A DNA stretch of 64,000 bases from Astrocystis sublimbata. Taxonomy: Eukaryota > Ascomycota > Sordariomycetes > Xylariales > Xylariaceae. A program made the translations under genes and the position numbers. Shown here piece by piece: positions 35,232 through 46,889 of the stretch. Positions within the stretch are counted from its first letter, which is position 1; each line of letters begins with the position of its first letter. The stretch is from the NCBI GenBank assembly GCA_022453515.1, contig JAJNNY010000024.1, forward strand, positions 124,001 through 188,000. The letters run 5' to 3'. A model generated the notes under the pieces. It was not told where the DNA came from and ran no database searches. It saw only the letters and a program-made list of their open reading frames with translations.

Positions 35232-36440
35232 TTTGGCTAGGCATGGATGTCCAGCTTGCTGACCTGAACAGCAGGGTTTGTGCAATGCTTCGTTCGATTG
35301 TACTGAGGTCCAGTCGAGCGCAATGAGACCGTAGGGTTCGCGGGTGTCGGGTGTCGTGGTTGTCGCAGTCGTTACATGCCCAGCATTAGCCTATCCAGGG
35401 CTGGGCGCAGGTGGTGTTGCTGGCGATACAAGTTGCAGCCATCAAGAGTGTTGTTGGTGTGGTCACGGAAGAGAGTTGTTCGCCCAGATCTGGATGTAAT
35501 GCTGCGATTCACGATGTTGATTCAGGAGCTCTCGAGTTGTCATGTCTCAGACCTGTCTGATGAGTCCGGCCTCCGGGCACTTACTTAGAGGTACCTAGGT
35601 ATCTTAGGTACCTACTACGCTTGCCCAGGTGGCGCCTGCAGTGGCTTGGCGTAGGAGGTAGGTACCTAAGCCCCCGAGGCCCCTAAGGTGCATCCTAGGA
35701 GTAGGAGGTATGTACCTAGGTATGTATTACCTAATCTGAAGCTGTCCCGAAGTGCTCAGGCTCCATCTTCATCATCCCGTCGACCTAGGCACGTGCTAGG
35801 TACATATGTACCTGTGGATTCCAACGAACTTCGCAATACCCCCGGTTTGCGTGGATTCGATATTCTACATTATATACCATATCACGAGCCGCGCCCCTCC
35901 AGCTTTAGCCACGTCGTGATGAATGAATTACGAGCATCGAATAACGCCAAAATACTTCATATACACAAGGTTCGAATCTGTAGATGCCCAGGTGTTCATG
36001 GCTACCTACATGTAGGTAGTCTCGACACCACTCATTCATCTGATCACCATGTTCCAATGAACACCTGGGCAACCATTTACGTATGCAGCATATGTAAACA
36101 GCGAACTTGGGGGTCACGGCAACAAAGATTGCACTTTTCCATAGGGCCATTCGGTCTAAGCAATCTTCAATTGAAAGGGTAGGTAAGCTGAGACAGTTGG
36201 TTACAAAGTCCTTGGAGACGTTCAGATATAATAACTTCAATTGCATCCCACGTCTAACATCGGCCCGCCGCGAGTCCCATAATCACGGAATCTGTATGCC
36301 AAGGGCTCTCTCCACTTCAAACACCGTATGTCAGCATGGCCATAATATCTGATCTGTAAGAGCCTACAGATTTGCGACACTTGTCTAGCCGAGAACGGAA
36401 AAGAAACTTAATGCTGGGGCCCGACTCAGAGGTTGTGCAA
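35232..36440. promoter_or_regulatory. SEC15 upstream region with TAGGTA and hairpin repeats
   Basis: 1.2 kb between two minus-strand genes. It holds the SEC15 promoter, dense TAGGTACCTA-like repeats (about 35585-35730), a CACGTG near 35792 and a nested inverted repeat at 35985-36071. No gene is seen. Confidence 0.45.
35985..36071. repeat. Nested inverted repeat (15-bp arms around an 18-bp palindrome)
   Basis: TGCCCAGGTGTTCAT at 35985-35999 is exactly complementary to ATGAACACCTGGGCA at 36057-36071. Inside lies the perfect palindrome CTACCTACATGTAGGTAG at 36003-36020. The whole could be a miniature inverted-repeat element or a transcribed hairpin. Confidence 0.8.
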
Positions 36441-36833
36441 TTATGAGTTTGACTTACAAGTCATCACGCTTCCACCTGGTCCATCATTGAAGATAAGAGG
36501 TACGCTCGGCGCAGTTGTTCTGCACAAGTTGACTATGGCCTCAAAAAGGGCCGTGTAATCAGGATGAAGCCTCACACCGGCCCCGATTCCAATGGCATCA
36601 TAATCCTTTGCTCGGAGGAGCGCTTCTAGATCCGCAAGTGCTTTCTCTTTCTCTTGGGGGTTGAGTTCATACGAGACGAGTGTAATGCCAGCGCGGTGGA
36701 TACGGTTGTGGTCAGTGTCGATTTTAGTCCGAATCTCTTCAGCAGTTCCAAAAAGGTTGCGGAAATATGGTGGAAGCGAGACATTGGGCACGAAGCCTAT
36801 AAGAATGACCTTCTTGTGAACGTTGCCTGGCAT
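36441..36833 (-). CDS. Small conserved-looking fungal protein, function unknown
   Basis: Open frame of 130 aa from the first ATG (36833), beginning MPGNVHKKVILIGFVPN. It reads as an alternating beta/alpha protein: a first strand VILIGFV, a helix, YDAIGIGAGVRLHPDYTALFEAIVNLC and VPLIFNDGPGG. This general pattern (strand, DAIGIGAG loop, helix, VPLIFND) resembles a small family of uncharacterised ascomycete proteins of similar size. No catalytic role is evident. The 3' end is unsure: a GTAAGT donor lies just before the stop (about 36461), so a short last exon may exist further down. Its 5' leader carries a GAC/GAT trinucleotide run. Confidence 0.6.
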   Translation of the reverse strand: MPGNVHKKVILIGFVPNVSLPPYFRNLFGTAEEIRTKIDTDHNRIHRAGITLVSYELNPQEKEKALADLEALLRAKDYDAIGIGAGVRLHPDYTALFEAIVNLCRTTAPSVPLIFNDGPGGSVMTCKSNS

Positions 36834-39544
36834 ATTTTCAGGAACAACTCGCGTTGTGGACAATGGATATGTGACTTGGTGTAATAGAATGCAGGGAATA
36901 GTCTGTTTCCTCCTGACGACGACGACGACGATAATGATGATGATGATGATGATGAGAGTATTTTGGTGTGATACTTCCAACTAACGTCGTCCGCAACACC
37001 GTCTTATATAAATCCCAAAATCCCAATATTAGTCAGCTCTAGGCTATGATATTTCTACGATTTCTAAGCCTCAAACATTGAAGGTCCTCATATCAAATTA
37101 TCAGTAGGCCATCGACCGCCGTCTCCGCGTCTGCATCCGCACCGGAAGTGGCCGTTCGGCTGGCTGACCACCCTTACCTAGGTATCCAGGTATCCCTGCA
37201 ATAACAGTCGAGCCGCCACAATGCGGTCCGTGCTCACTTTTCTACCTCCGAAGGGCTGGTTCATGACGGCACTAAGACACTAGGTAGCACCCTTTCTGCA
37301 ACAGAAACCGCATAACCAGCAACCAAACTTCAACCTAGGTACCTACTTTGATAAAATTCTCGATGTTAGACTATCTCGGTACCTAGAAGGTCATCAAGTG
37401 GCTTCCTGTCCTAGTGCGAGGTATGGTCGTATATTGGGGTTCTGCCGAGGCAGGGACAGTGCTTGAGTAGAAACATCTATTTGGAGACTTACAGTCAAAA
37501 GAGGAAAGCATACATCCTATATAAGGGTCGTGGTTGCAAGCATCCGAGCGGCAAACTACCTAGTACCGTATTCACTTTTGGAAGCGGCAGGGCTGAATGC
37601 ATTTGCAATCTTCATCGATCTTGTACTACAGCAAACGTACATGAGGTGACTTGGCTCCTATGTTTATCCATATAATCTAGGTAGACGCCTATGTGAACCG
37701 AGTGTATGGCGAGGCATTGAGCATTTAACTCTGTCATGAGCGGTGCATCCCACCTGTTGCCAATATCCATTGGCGTAATCACGTAATAACCTCCGTTCAG
37801 GTTGTCCGGGTGGCATGTAATATAGAAAACATTAAATGGAAGAAGGTACGGGCAATCAGCCCATGGGACCCGAAGCAGTAGGTACATGTAGGCATGGCTT
37901 CACTCCCTACAATTATTACTTAAGTACCTACCTCCCTCCTACCATTCCAAGGTTGCGTTCCAAGTTGAGGTCAGTGGGCTCCTTCCTGCTTTACACTACC
38001 TAGGTAAGTCGACGCCCCTTCCGCCAGACGTCACTGAGCAGAAAAGTTTGTGCCACCGTGTATTTCTCCCACTGCAGGTGGTCAAACCACCAGACCTGGT
38101 TTCCCTCTCCTCTGTTCCCTCTGATACCTACCTCCCCCCCAGCAATAGATCGGATCCATCCACTCACCCACGCAGGCAAGACCTCCAGGTCGTGTTCCCT
38201 CGTCCCCTTATATACACCATAGCCATCTTCTCTTCCAACTCCTCTCATCCTCGTGCCTAGGTACTTCTCAACAGCAAGCACTCTGGGGGCCCTTCGTAGT
38301 ATTCCCATCTGGCACCCCGGCCTCGTCAATACTATCCTCCTGCCTTAGGAGCCTTGGACTCGAGAACGTTGATTATCGTACATTTCAGCATCAGTTCTCG
38401 GCCATTTGATTACTTGCACTCGTCTGCAGACCAGAGGCCCTTCGGTTGTCGGCTGTCCCTCAGGTCTCCGGCAAAGCAACTAGCTGAGGTCCTGACATTC
38501 ACTCACTGGCCCTTGTCCACCCACCTTGCGTTGTGTGCATTCTCTACCGATACCCTGACCAGAGCGTAGACAAGGCCACAATCATTTCGAGTGCCTATTG
38601 TCACCAAGCATCTTATTGCAGAGAGATAGCTTTGATCAGCAGGTCCCTACCGCCTGCCAAGTATTGCGGGCTACTTGACCTTGACCACAGACACCATTCG
38701 CAGAAAACTGGTTTAATCTATCTTTATATCTATTGCCAAGTCTAGATCTTGTCGAGTCAGCCTATTGTCAGGACAATCTTGTGCTCCAGGCACCCAACAC
38801 GTTCTTCTATTTGTTGTATTACACGTTGCGAATCCCTCTTTATTTATGACAGTTCGTCGGCAAGTTTTGACTGTCTCCTGTTTACTTCGCACGCATCTTG
38901 TTCATCTCTGCGTACCTACGTACCTGCGTACCTGCAAGTAAGTCCTTATTTCATGCATCTGTCTTGATCGACTTAAACTCTTCCCTCGGGTTCCACACAG
39001 AACGACACACTCAAACCTGACTCGTTCTATTCTTACCTAACTATCTGCCTTATCGTCAATGCAGACTATGGTGCTTGATTATCTACGTTTCAGTTGAGCT
39101 CGCATCCTTACATCCACGTTGAGAAATACCTTCTGCACATGCCCTTAGATGGAGAACCCTTGAACCAAACACTTGACTAAGATATCCCTTCACGTTGCAG
39201 CCTCTACTCCACAGGGATCATTTATTGATCGCCTCTTCTTGCAAACCGTCCGTACATATTCTAACTGGGGCAGGAACTGTCACCAGGCCGATTTGTTGAC
39301 AGAATCCACCACTGGGTACCTTCGATAGCACCTCACGACTCTTTCCTTCTTCAATTTATTAAACAAGGTCACGGGCATTAAATCGACACATAATCCTTCG
39401 CGGCCATCTGATTGTAAGTTGAGGCGTGTCGCTTTCTCCGCTAGTTCTTTCCTGGATTGTCGGCTCCGAGGTGAATGGGATTTTCTTTAGTCAAACACTT
39501 CAGTGTACAAAAATCAAGTCTTGCTCTATTATTTACTGATAACA
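36834..39544. promoter_or_regulatory. Divergent region and long leader of the Mei2-like gene
   Basis: 2.7 kb without a recognisable gene. It contains a trinucleotide repeat (36915-36956), TAGGTA motifs (about 37175-37195, 37335-37387) and, from about 38000, C/T-rich sequence without long frames. A good donor (GTAAGTTG, about 39416) and a possible acceptor (CACTAG, 39577) suggest an intron in the leader of the Mei2-like gene. Confidence 0.4.
36915..36956. repeat. GAC/GAT trinucleotide repeat
   Basis: Five GAC units run directly into about seven ATG/GAT units (one interruption, ATA). It lies about 80 nt upstream of the ATG of the small gene at 36833, most likely in its 5' UTR. Confidence 0.85.
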
Positions 39545-42399
39545 ATGCATTCGCTAATTGCATTCCATTCACTAGGAAACCAGCGACGGGGCAACTACGC
39601 CGAAGCGCAAACCGTGTCAATACAATTTGGTGCTCCTCGTGACCATCACTCTACTCCTTCGATTTTCGTACCTGACGCTTTGGGTTTCGGATCGCAGAGT
39701 CACCTAATCAGACAAACGATCAGAGCATCGACAGCAAACATGAGCGGCAATCCTTCCGGGCGAGAAGGGCATTTCAACCCGACCTCTCCCCATTCCTCGA
39801 GTGGCGCAGCGGACTCATTCAAAGGCACACCAGAAACTCGTCTGACTGCCTTTTCCCCAGAGGATGGCTCAACCAAATCCTCAAAGGCACCACAGTCTTT
39901 GAAAGCTAGAGCTCAGGATAATCGAACACTCAGATTCGCACCAAACACACGAGGCACCCTGGAGCTCCCGAGCTCGTTCGTTCGAACCAACCTTCTTTCA
40001 GAGCGAGACCCCTTTGTATCCTCATCAGCTCTTAGTGCCAGCAGGACACAGAAGCTGTCACCTACCGCGTCTGTTTTTCTGCCATATCACGGTATTTACC
40101 CTAGCGGCCTCGGGGCTGAGCTAGAAGCACAGCAAATAGATGATGCCACAGACAACCCGCTTCCCGATCAGCAATCGATGATTACCACCCAGCAAGCAAA
40201 ACTTCCGCACATCGTCCTCAGCACGGATACAGACATGTCAAGATGTCTACTCATCACTGACCCTGGCCGTCGGCTCCGCGCCCATGACGTAGGCTCGTAT
40301 CTATCGGTAAGATTCGCTCATCGGTCATACATGTGCTCTACTAACAATGTCTAGGATCTCGAAACCACTGGACTCGAAATGCACGGAAGTCGACAAATCG
40401 CCGAGGATCATACCGGAGACAAGGTGTTTGTTCGCTTCGTCAATATCCGAGATTCTTGTGCCACATACTCGAACCTCACCCTAACGTCCAATAGAGGTTG
40501 GTATGTTAACTACATCACTCAACGAGAGTTTACCCAGGTAAGTCTTAGACTCAAAGTCCTTTCAGATTGCCATGCCTAACTAGAGCTTAGGCGGTGGAGC
40601 CTGGATGCGGCCGGACGACTGTCCATGAAGGCCAGGTTTACTTGAGTGTGTTCGCGACGCAGGCAACCATTCTTGTGGACCGTCAGCGACTGGAAATGAT
40701 CTTACAAAGACTTCTGCAAGAAGAGGGAGATCTCTTTGCTTTCAAGCCCGAGCTGACTGCTGGTGCCGAGGGTAGCCTATTCAGTGCAATTGCAGAGTAC
40801 TGTGACAACAACGCTTCTCTCAAAGCTGTGGCACGTTTCCACAATACCATCTTTGAGGTTTGTCGTCCATGTTCCCTGATAGAAACCTAGATTAACCAAC
40901 GTCTCAGGGTGGATTTCATCTTTGCATCACGTTATATCGACCCGATGTATCGAGCATCCCCGAAAATGATGGAATCAGTCCTGCTCGGACCTCAACGGCG
41001 GGGTCTGATATTGTTCAAGACTTTCAACGATTGAACATCTCCAGATCTCATTCTGCTGTGCCGGCTTTGAACAGCTCCAATGCCCTGCTGAGTACCCCGG
41101 TGCGTTCTCCGGGACTGCAGATGCATCCGACTTATGGAATGCTTCCAATTTTATACCACGGTATTCCAATGACAACCCCACCATACGTGTTCGATAATCT
41201 GCCATCTCGACCTCATGCTACAGCTTTCTCATCGACGGGATATCCATTCCTGAGTCCTGTAGCACCTCGGAGCCCCTATGTTCCCCGTGACATGATGGTC
41301 CCACGCTCCTACCAGGGATTGGGTCGTCGACAGAATGCTAGTCGAGTTTCCCGGTCTCCTTACTTTCAGCAGACAAACAGCCACAATCACGTTGACGTAA
41401 ATCGCATCAGAGAGGGAACTGATGTTCGCACGACTGTAAGAGACTGAGACGTCTTCCGATAGGCCATTGCTGACTCTCCTTAGATCATGTTGCGAAATAT
41501 ACCCAACAAAGTCGACCAAGCAATGTTGAAGCGAATAGTGGATGAATCAAGCTGGGGGAAGTATGACTTCATGTATCTCCGTATCGACTTCGCAAACGAC
41601 TGCAAGTAAGTAAAGCCCTGGCGAAAAGGAGGAGGCGACAACTGACATGCTGTGCAGTGTGGGCTATGCGTTCATCAACTTCGTAGATGTAAGTGTTACG
41701 AAATATCATTTGTCTATTGATCAATGGTTGGCTAATCTGTTCTTAGCCATTGGACATCATCGACGTAAGCTGACATCATTCAACCTTTTGAGGGTACCGG
41801 ATTAACGTAATATAGTTTGTGAGTGCAAGGGGCAATCAGCGTTGGAACTGCTTCAAGAGCGACAAGGTCGCAGAGATTTCATATGCTAGTAAGTGAGCTC
41901 GTTTCATTCATTACCATGTTGATATAGGCTAACCCATAGTCTAGCGATACAAGGCAAAGACTGCCTCGTCCAGAAGTTTCGCAATAGCTCAGTCATGTTG
42001 GAAGCAGCACATTACAGACCCAAGGTAAAAAACGGCCGATGCATTGCTAGCTACTTTGATTAACGTAAATTCTGTTCTAGTTGTACTACACATTGAACGG
42101 ACCGTGTCCAGATCTCGTTGGCCAAGAGGAGGCCTTTCCTGAACCCGACAATCAGTCCAAGATGAAGAGAAGCTGCGAGAATGCTGAGCATGTTGGTATG
42201 TGGATGCAACAGCACTGTGTTCTAGTCACAAGTCCGCCCTTCTAAACAATTTACAGGTCTCTTTACCCCCAACGCAGGGCAGCATTATCGCGACGAACAA
42301 CGTCGTAGACGCTCACAGTTCGACCGTGGTACACGCATGGCAGAGGCCGAAGAGTACGACTATGATGCAGCTCTGCATCACAGCTTCTACTCCTCCTGA
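39545..42399 (+). CDS. Mei2-like RNA-binding protein (RRM_2 domain)
   Basis: Eleven exons: 39545-40306, 40355-40537, 40591-40857, 40908-41435, 41484-41605, 41659-41689, 41747-41764, 41816-41888, 41945-42024, 42081-42195 and 42257-42399, giving 773 aa from the first ATG. If 39740 (MSGNPSGREG) is the start, it has 708 aa. The C-terminal third is the Mei2-type RRM: IMLRNIPNKVDQAML, SSWGKYDFMYLRIDF, NVGYAFINFVDPLDIIDF, NQRWNCFKSDKVAEISYA. Mei2 proteins bind RNA through this last RRM and control sexual development in fission yeast. Filamentous ascomycetes carry homologs of less known role. The N-terminal half is Ser/Pro-rich with a weak RRM-like segment before 40860. Introns are 48-61 nt, and exon 7 has only 18 nt. 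All phases close. Confidence 0.9.
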
Positions 42400-43931
42400 C
42401 CAACTGGTATCATCGGCATTGAGCAAGAGACTACCGTAGCTAGTAAGCGTAACGGTGCTCGATGCCAAGTATGCTCACAAGTCTCACTCTGAAGTCTGGC
42501 AGTTACATCCTTGCTGGCCTTGAGAGTCTGCTTGGTCATCAACACCTTGGCCGGGTCTTCAGTTCGACGATCTCAAGGCAGTCAATTCAAGACGCGAATC
42601 CCGGACTGAACGCAACCGGTGCCGCAGGCGTACACCAGTCTGAAACCACATCGTCGAGAAACATCCTTCCAGACAACTTAGGCACGGAGGATAATCCTCC
42701 ATGTCCACGGAAGACACACACTCTCTACGACAATCTTCATCATTAAAACCAGCTGTGATTTTTGGTACTTTGATTTTCTACAGATTTCCAAAGACATTTG
42801 CTCAACTCTGGGCATTTGGCGGTTATTTACGAGAAATGATGACAAACTTTTTGCGACACGCCAAACATGCTATCACCGGAGGGTGGCCATACAATATACG
42901 TATACCATAAAAGGCCATGGATCCGACAATTCCCCTGTCACGGACCCTGGAGATTTCATCGTGCAGATCTCCTTCACCACACGGGATGGCTATCTATCTA
43001 TCTGCTGGGCAAACCGCCTAGCAATTTATCAAAGCTCTCTAGATGGTATGGTCTTTAAAGGAACTTCTGATACGCACACGGCAAACTCTTAAACATGGGG
43101 CCATCGGAAGAGGTTTTGCTGCGTAGTGAGGTTATCGGAGATGTAGGAGACAGAAAATTTTGGTAGCGGTGCTTTGAGAATTACTTGTGGGGTGGTTTTC
43201 CTTCAAGACTGCAAACGACGAGTTGGAACATCAACGCGAGCATTAACATAAATCGCTTCGATCTGCATTGCAGATCTCCCAGCCCCTTTTCCTCACCAGG
43301 GGTTTTCTGAAGGTGTCCTGGCAATCATTCTGCATGCTTTTTTCGGCCGACGGGGATGCTGTCGAGCGCTGTTATCCCGACGCACAAGGAATTTGCGATG
43401 TGCATCAGAAGCAGGGCATAGGAATGCACGTACTCCAGATATTGCTACAGATCTCATGAGCCCTGTTTCCCCTCTTCTGGTGTCCCCCCACGGTTTCGGA
43501 TGTGACAGTGGATAAGCGACCAGATGAAGATGAGTAGGTGGTCAGCAATCTGTATGGGGCGACTGGAGGTCATTTTCCTTGTATTCAAATGGAGGCTTGC
43601 TACATATAGCAGGTGAGGTATGAGGGCGCGCGATCAATGTGCGATGATTTTGCGATGACTATGCACTGCTTTATCCCAGTACAGTTGGTGTGGCTTGGTA
43701 GGTATGACATGGTAATATCTCAGTTGTAGCAAATACAAAAGCATTGACTTTACATCTAGATGATTGACACACCAAGTCGGAACAATGAAGTGAAACTTGT
43801 GCCGATGATGTTTTGTCATGTCTTGATATTTATTCATACTACTCGCTACCTTCGTCGCTTGTTCATATGTATATATACACACACCGCACGAAACAAGACC
43901 GGTGAGTTTTGAATACCTGTAGTTCCAAGAC
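42400..43931. other. Convergent intergenic region
   Basis: 1.5 kb between the 3' ends of the Mei2-like gene and the SUN-domain gene. Only short frames on both strands, with no recognisable protein. It probably includes both 3' UTRs. Confidence 0.4.
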
Positions 43932-46889
43932 TTAGTCTGGGTCTTCTGGTAAAGCAGGCAAGGGCTTCCGAGCATGTGTTAAACCGGGCCGGCCGGATCG
44001 TGGCAGTATGTATTCTGCTGCTTCTGCGTCCGATGATGGGGTATATTGTCTCTCGGCCTGCCTTGCTACCATCTCGCTGTATGCGCCGTTCACCTCCTCA
44101 CCTTCCCCCCCACCACTCGCGGAGTCGCCATTCACACTCGTGGCGGCCGAGAAGTAGTCGTTGGGCGTCATTGCGGGTTCCGAGTCATAGGCCATATCAT
44201 CTAGACTTGAAGGAGTAGGTGGCTGGAACTCTAAGCCCACAGGGTCTGAGAGAGCCCTTTCGGGCGTCGGCGGCCGCGGCTCGGAATCGGAATCGGTTTC
44301 CTTGGAACCGGCTCGACTCCGCTGTTCGGGCGTCTGGCTGGAGTCACGGCCATCGTTGACGCGGAGGAAGTGGCTCGGCGTACCAGTCCTGGCTAGCCCG
44401 GTACTAGCAGAGCCCTGTTCGACGGAAAAGCGAGCGCCGCGGAGCTGCGCCCTGGGCGTGGATGGAAGAGTGGGGGAGGCGAGCCGGGACGACGAGGCAG
44501 CAGCGAGGAACTGGCTGGGGTAGTAGGCCTCGACGGCAGAACCGGCGAAGCCGCGCGAGAAGATGACGAGGACGAGGCAGCCGAGGAGCAAAACGCTCTG
44601 GACGATGGCCATGCGTTTCTGGAAGACGACCTCGTCGGCCAGCACGCCGACGCGCGTGCTGAGGGCTACGATCTCGTTCTCGTTCTGCTCGCGCTGCAAC
44701 TCGAGCGCGATGACGGTCGACTGCCAGATGTGGTCGTACAGCGTCTTGACCTCGCGCAGCTCGCTCATGACGGTGTTGTTAAGTTTGTCGAGGAACAGGT
44801 CGACCTTGGCGATCTGCCGGCGCTCGAGCTTAGCGAGCGCTTCTTGGAGAAAGCGGCTCTGTGACTCGATGTATTGTAGAGATAGGGTGCTGTTCGACTC
44901 GAGGATCTGCAGGCGCTTGGTCAGGGCCTTGAAGAATGAATCTTGCACCGTCGGGGCGGAGGGGGGCGGTGCGGTTGCTGTGCTGGTCTTGTTGCGGACT
45001 GTAGCTTGCGCGTTGGACGAGGCCTTGGCCGAGGTCCGCGATGAAGGGGGTTTTATCGAGGTCGATGCCGATAGTTTACTTTTGGGGGGAATTTGTATTG
45101 TTGCCTCTCCATTCACGGGTGGTGGTGTTGGAGAACTAGGGGTAACGACAGAAGTGCTATCTCTCGAGACGGAAGAGGACGATGTTGAAACACTGGTATC
45201 GGAGCCTGTAGGCCGTTCTAGAGTCGTGGTAGCTGAGGACGTAGATCTAGACACATCTGCCGATGTGTCTCTGGTCTGTCTTGCCGTAGTCATTGCGGTA
45301 GACATTTCTGGCGTACCAGAAGCCCACCGTTCATCTAAGGTAGAAGGCCGAGGCTCTATGGCATCTACAGCTACTTGGTGCGCTCCATTGCAGTTGTTAC
45401 GTATTGCGAACTCAGATACTCGGGTGCAGTCGGTACAACGGGCAAATGTGTGCTCGAGATACCGTCCGTCCCAGTAGGGCATCCAACAGCTTCGCTCCAT
45501 AACGGTGTAGTTCTGTTTCATAGATGCGGTAAGGTTAGCAGCCCGCGCAGGTTCTACGATCTCTGCTTCTTCCAGTGGTTCGCGGACAACCTCAACCGTC
45601 GTCTCTGCTGGCGGTTCTTCAACAAATTCAACAGTCTCCTCTGCTTCTTTCGCCGGCTCTGACACGGCAAGAGGGCTATCCTCGTCCCCTTCCAGCTCGG
45701 ATGGGTCGACTTGCTTCCAAGAATCGAGCATGCGCAGTCCGTGGACACGCAGCAGAGAGACGGGGCAATAGTACTCATTCCCGTAGTGGCTCAGAATCTC
45801 GACGCGTAGATATCTTGCCCAGTCCTGCGGGTTCTCGATCAGGAAGGGCTGGATGTCCCTCGAGTTCCGAGCCTGGAAGGTGCCCAGGGTCTTCCACTTA
45901 TCCAGCTTGACGGGGTAGCGGTCGCTGATGCTGACCCTGAACTGGCGTACCATGCTGGAGAAGAACTCGAAGTTGGCGATGACGACGGTGTCGACCAGGA
46001 TGACGTCGCTGAGCTCGACGATGAAGAACTTGTTCTTCCGGCCGCACTCCAGCAGCATGTACGAGTCCTTGTTCTCGACCAGGATGGCTGTCGGGTTCTT
46101 GGCGGCTGGGCTCGTCTTCTTGACCGTGGCGCCGGCGTCGAAGGACGAATAGGAGAACCTCTCCTTGCAGGTCGTGCCGGCGTCTTTGCTGCGGTAGTAT
46201 GTGAAGCCCTCGTCGTAGGCAACCACCTCGACCTGTTCCTTGGTGTCCTTGCCGCGCTCGCGCTCGCGCTCGGACGGTCGGGCGGAGGAGGCGATCTCGG
46301 AGATTTTGTCCGAGTAGGCGTCGAAGTCGAAGGATATCTCGCCCTCGTCGCCCAGGCTGTCGAAGCCTTCGCCGGGCGCGGCGTCGGCGCGTCCGTCCCT
46401 CTGTCTGCGCGGTTTCGCCTCGAGAGCATCGGGGCCGGACTTGTCGAGCATCATGGCCTTCCACTCCTCGAAGGACATAAATGCACCGGTACTCAGGTCC
46501 TCTCCCTCGGGGTCGGAGTCGGGGTCGGGATCGGGATCGGGATCGGGACTAGGCGGATCAGGGCTGGCTGGTGCGGTGGTGGTGGTGGTGGTGGCGGAAG
46601 CAGTGTCGGGCGTTGAGAAGACGGAGGAGATGGGGCCGGTGGTCAGGCATTGCTGGGGCAGCGAATCGGTTATGTAGTTTACAGTCCGCGACTCGCAGGT
46701 GGCAGCGTCGTAGGCTGCGCTCGAGCCAGACTGGGCGGCGGCAGCATCGCGAGGAGCCGAAACGTTCCCATCATTCCCGTGAATCCCCTCACCGACCTCA
46801 CTTTGGGCGCAGGTGAGGTCTGGCAGAACAAGCAACGCGAGCGAAACCAGAGCGAGGATCCGCGCGGGCGCCTTGACCGATGGCCACAT
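43932..46889 (-). CDS. SLP1-type SUN-domain ER membrane protein
   Basis: Single exon, 985 aa. The N-terminus MWPSVKAPARILALVSLALLVL..TCAQS is a signal peptide. After an acidic stretch with Asp-Pro repeats (DPDPDPDPDSDP) comes the SUN-like domain at about 225-400: DAGATVKKTSPAAKNPTAIL, KDSYMLLECGRKNKFFIVELS, ANFEFFSSMVRQFRVS, WARYLRVEILSHYGNEYYCPVS. A Ser/Thr-rich linker, a coiled coil and a transmembrane segment near 755-780 (QSVLLLGCLVLVIFSRG) follow. This is the layout of yeast Slp1 and metazoan SUCO/Opt rather than of nuclear-envelope Sad1. Slp1 works with Emp65 in the ER to protect soluble ER proteins from degradation. The C-terminal tail is Ser/Pro-rich. The ATG at 46889 precedes the signal peptide directly. 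Confidence 0.9.
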   Translation of the reverse strand: MWPSVKAPARILALVSLALLVLPDLTCAQSEVGEGIHGNDGNVSAPRDAAAAQSGSSAAYDAATCESRTVNYITDSLPQQCLTTGPISSVFSTPDTASATTTTTTAPASPDPPSPDPDPDPDPDSDPEGEDLSTGAFMSFEEWKAMMLDKSGPDALEAKPRRQRDGRADAAPGEGFDSLGDEGEISFDFDAYSDKISEIASSARPSERERERGKDTKEQVEVVAYDEGFTYYRSKDAGTTCKERFSYSSFDAGATVKKTSPAAKNPTAILVENKDSYMLLECGRKNKFFIVELSDVILVDTVVIANFEFFSSMVRQFRVSISDRYPVKLDKWKTLGTFQARNSRDIQPFLIENPQDWARYLRVEILSHYGNEYYCPVSLLRVHGLRMLDSWKQVDPSELEGDEDSPLAVSEPAKEAEETVEFVEEPPAETTVEVVREPLEEAEIVEPARAANLTASMKQNYTVMERSCWMPYWDGRYLEHTFARCTDCTRVSEFAIRNNCNGAHQVAVDAIEPRPSTLDERWASGTPEMSTAMTTARQTRDTSADVSRSTSSATTTLERPTGSDTSVSTSSSSVSRDSTSVVTPSSPTPPPVNGEATIQIPPKSKLSASTSIKPPSSRTSAKASSNAQATVRNKTSTATAPPPSAPTVQDSFFKALTKRLQILESNSTLSLQYIESQSRFLQEALAKLERRQIAKVDLFLDKLNNTVMSELREVKTLYDHIWQSTVIALELQREQNENEIVALSTRVGVLADEVVFQKRMAIVQSVLLLGCLVLVIFSRGFAGSAVEAYYPSQFLAAASSSRLASPTLPSTPRAQLRGARFSVEQGSASTGLARTGTPSHFLRVNDGRDSSQTPEQRSRAGSKETDSDSEPRPPTPERALSDPVGLEFQPPTPSSLDDMAYDSEPAMTPNDYFSAATSVNGDSASGGGEGEEVNGAYSEMVARQAERQYTPSSDAEAAEYILPRSGRPGLTHARKPLPALPEDPD
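46510..46550. repeat. In-frame hexamer repeat coding Asp-Pro
   Basis: Repeated GGGTCG/GGGATC units inside the SUN-domain gene encode the DPDPDPDPD run. Because the unit is a multiple of three, copy-number change keeps the frame. Confidence 0.8.

Noticed and set aside
44563..45477. 304-codon frame on the plus strand
   Set aside because: It lies fully antisense to the SUN-domain protein, whose frame is complete with signal peptide, SUN domain and membrane segment. The antisense frame is low-complexity and matches no family.
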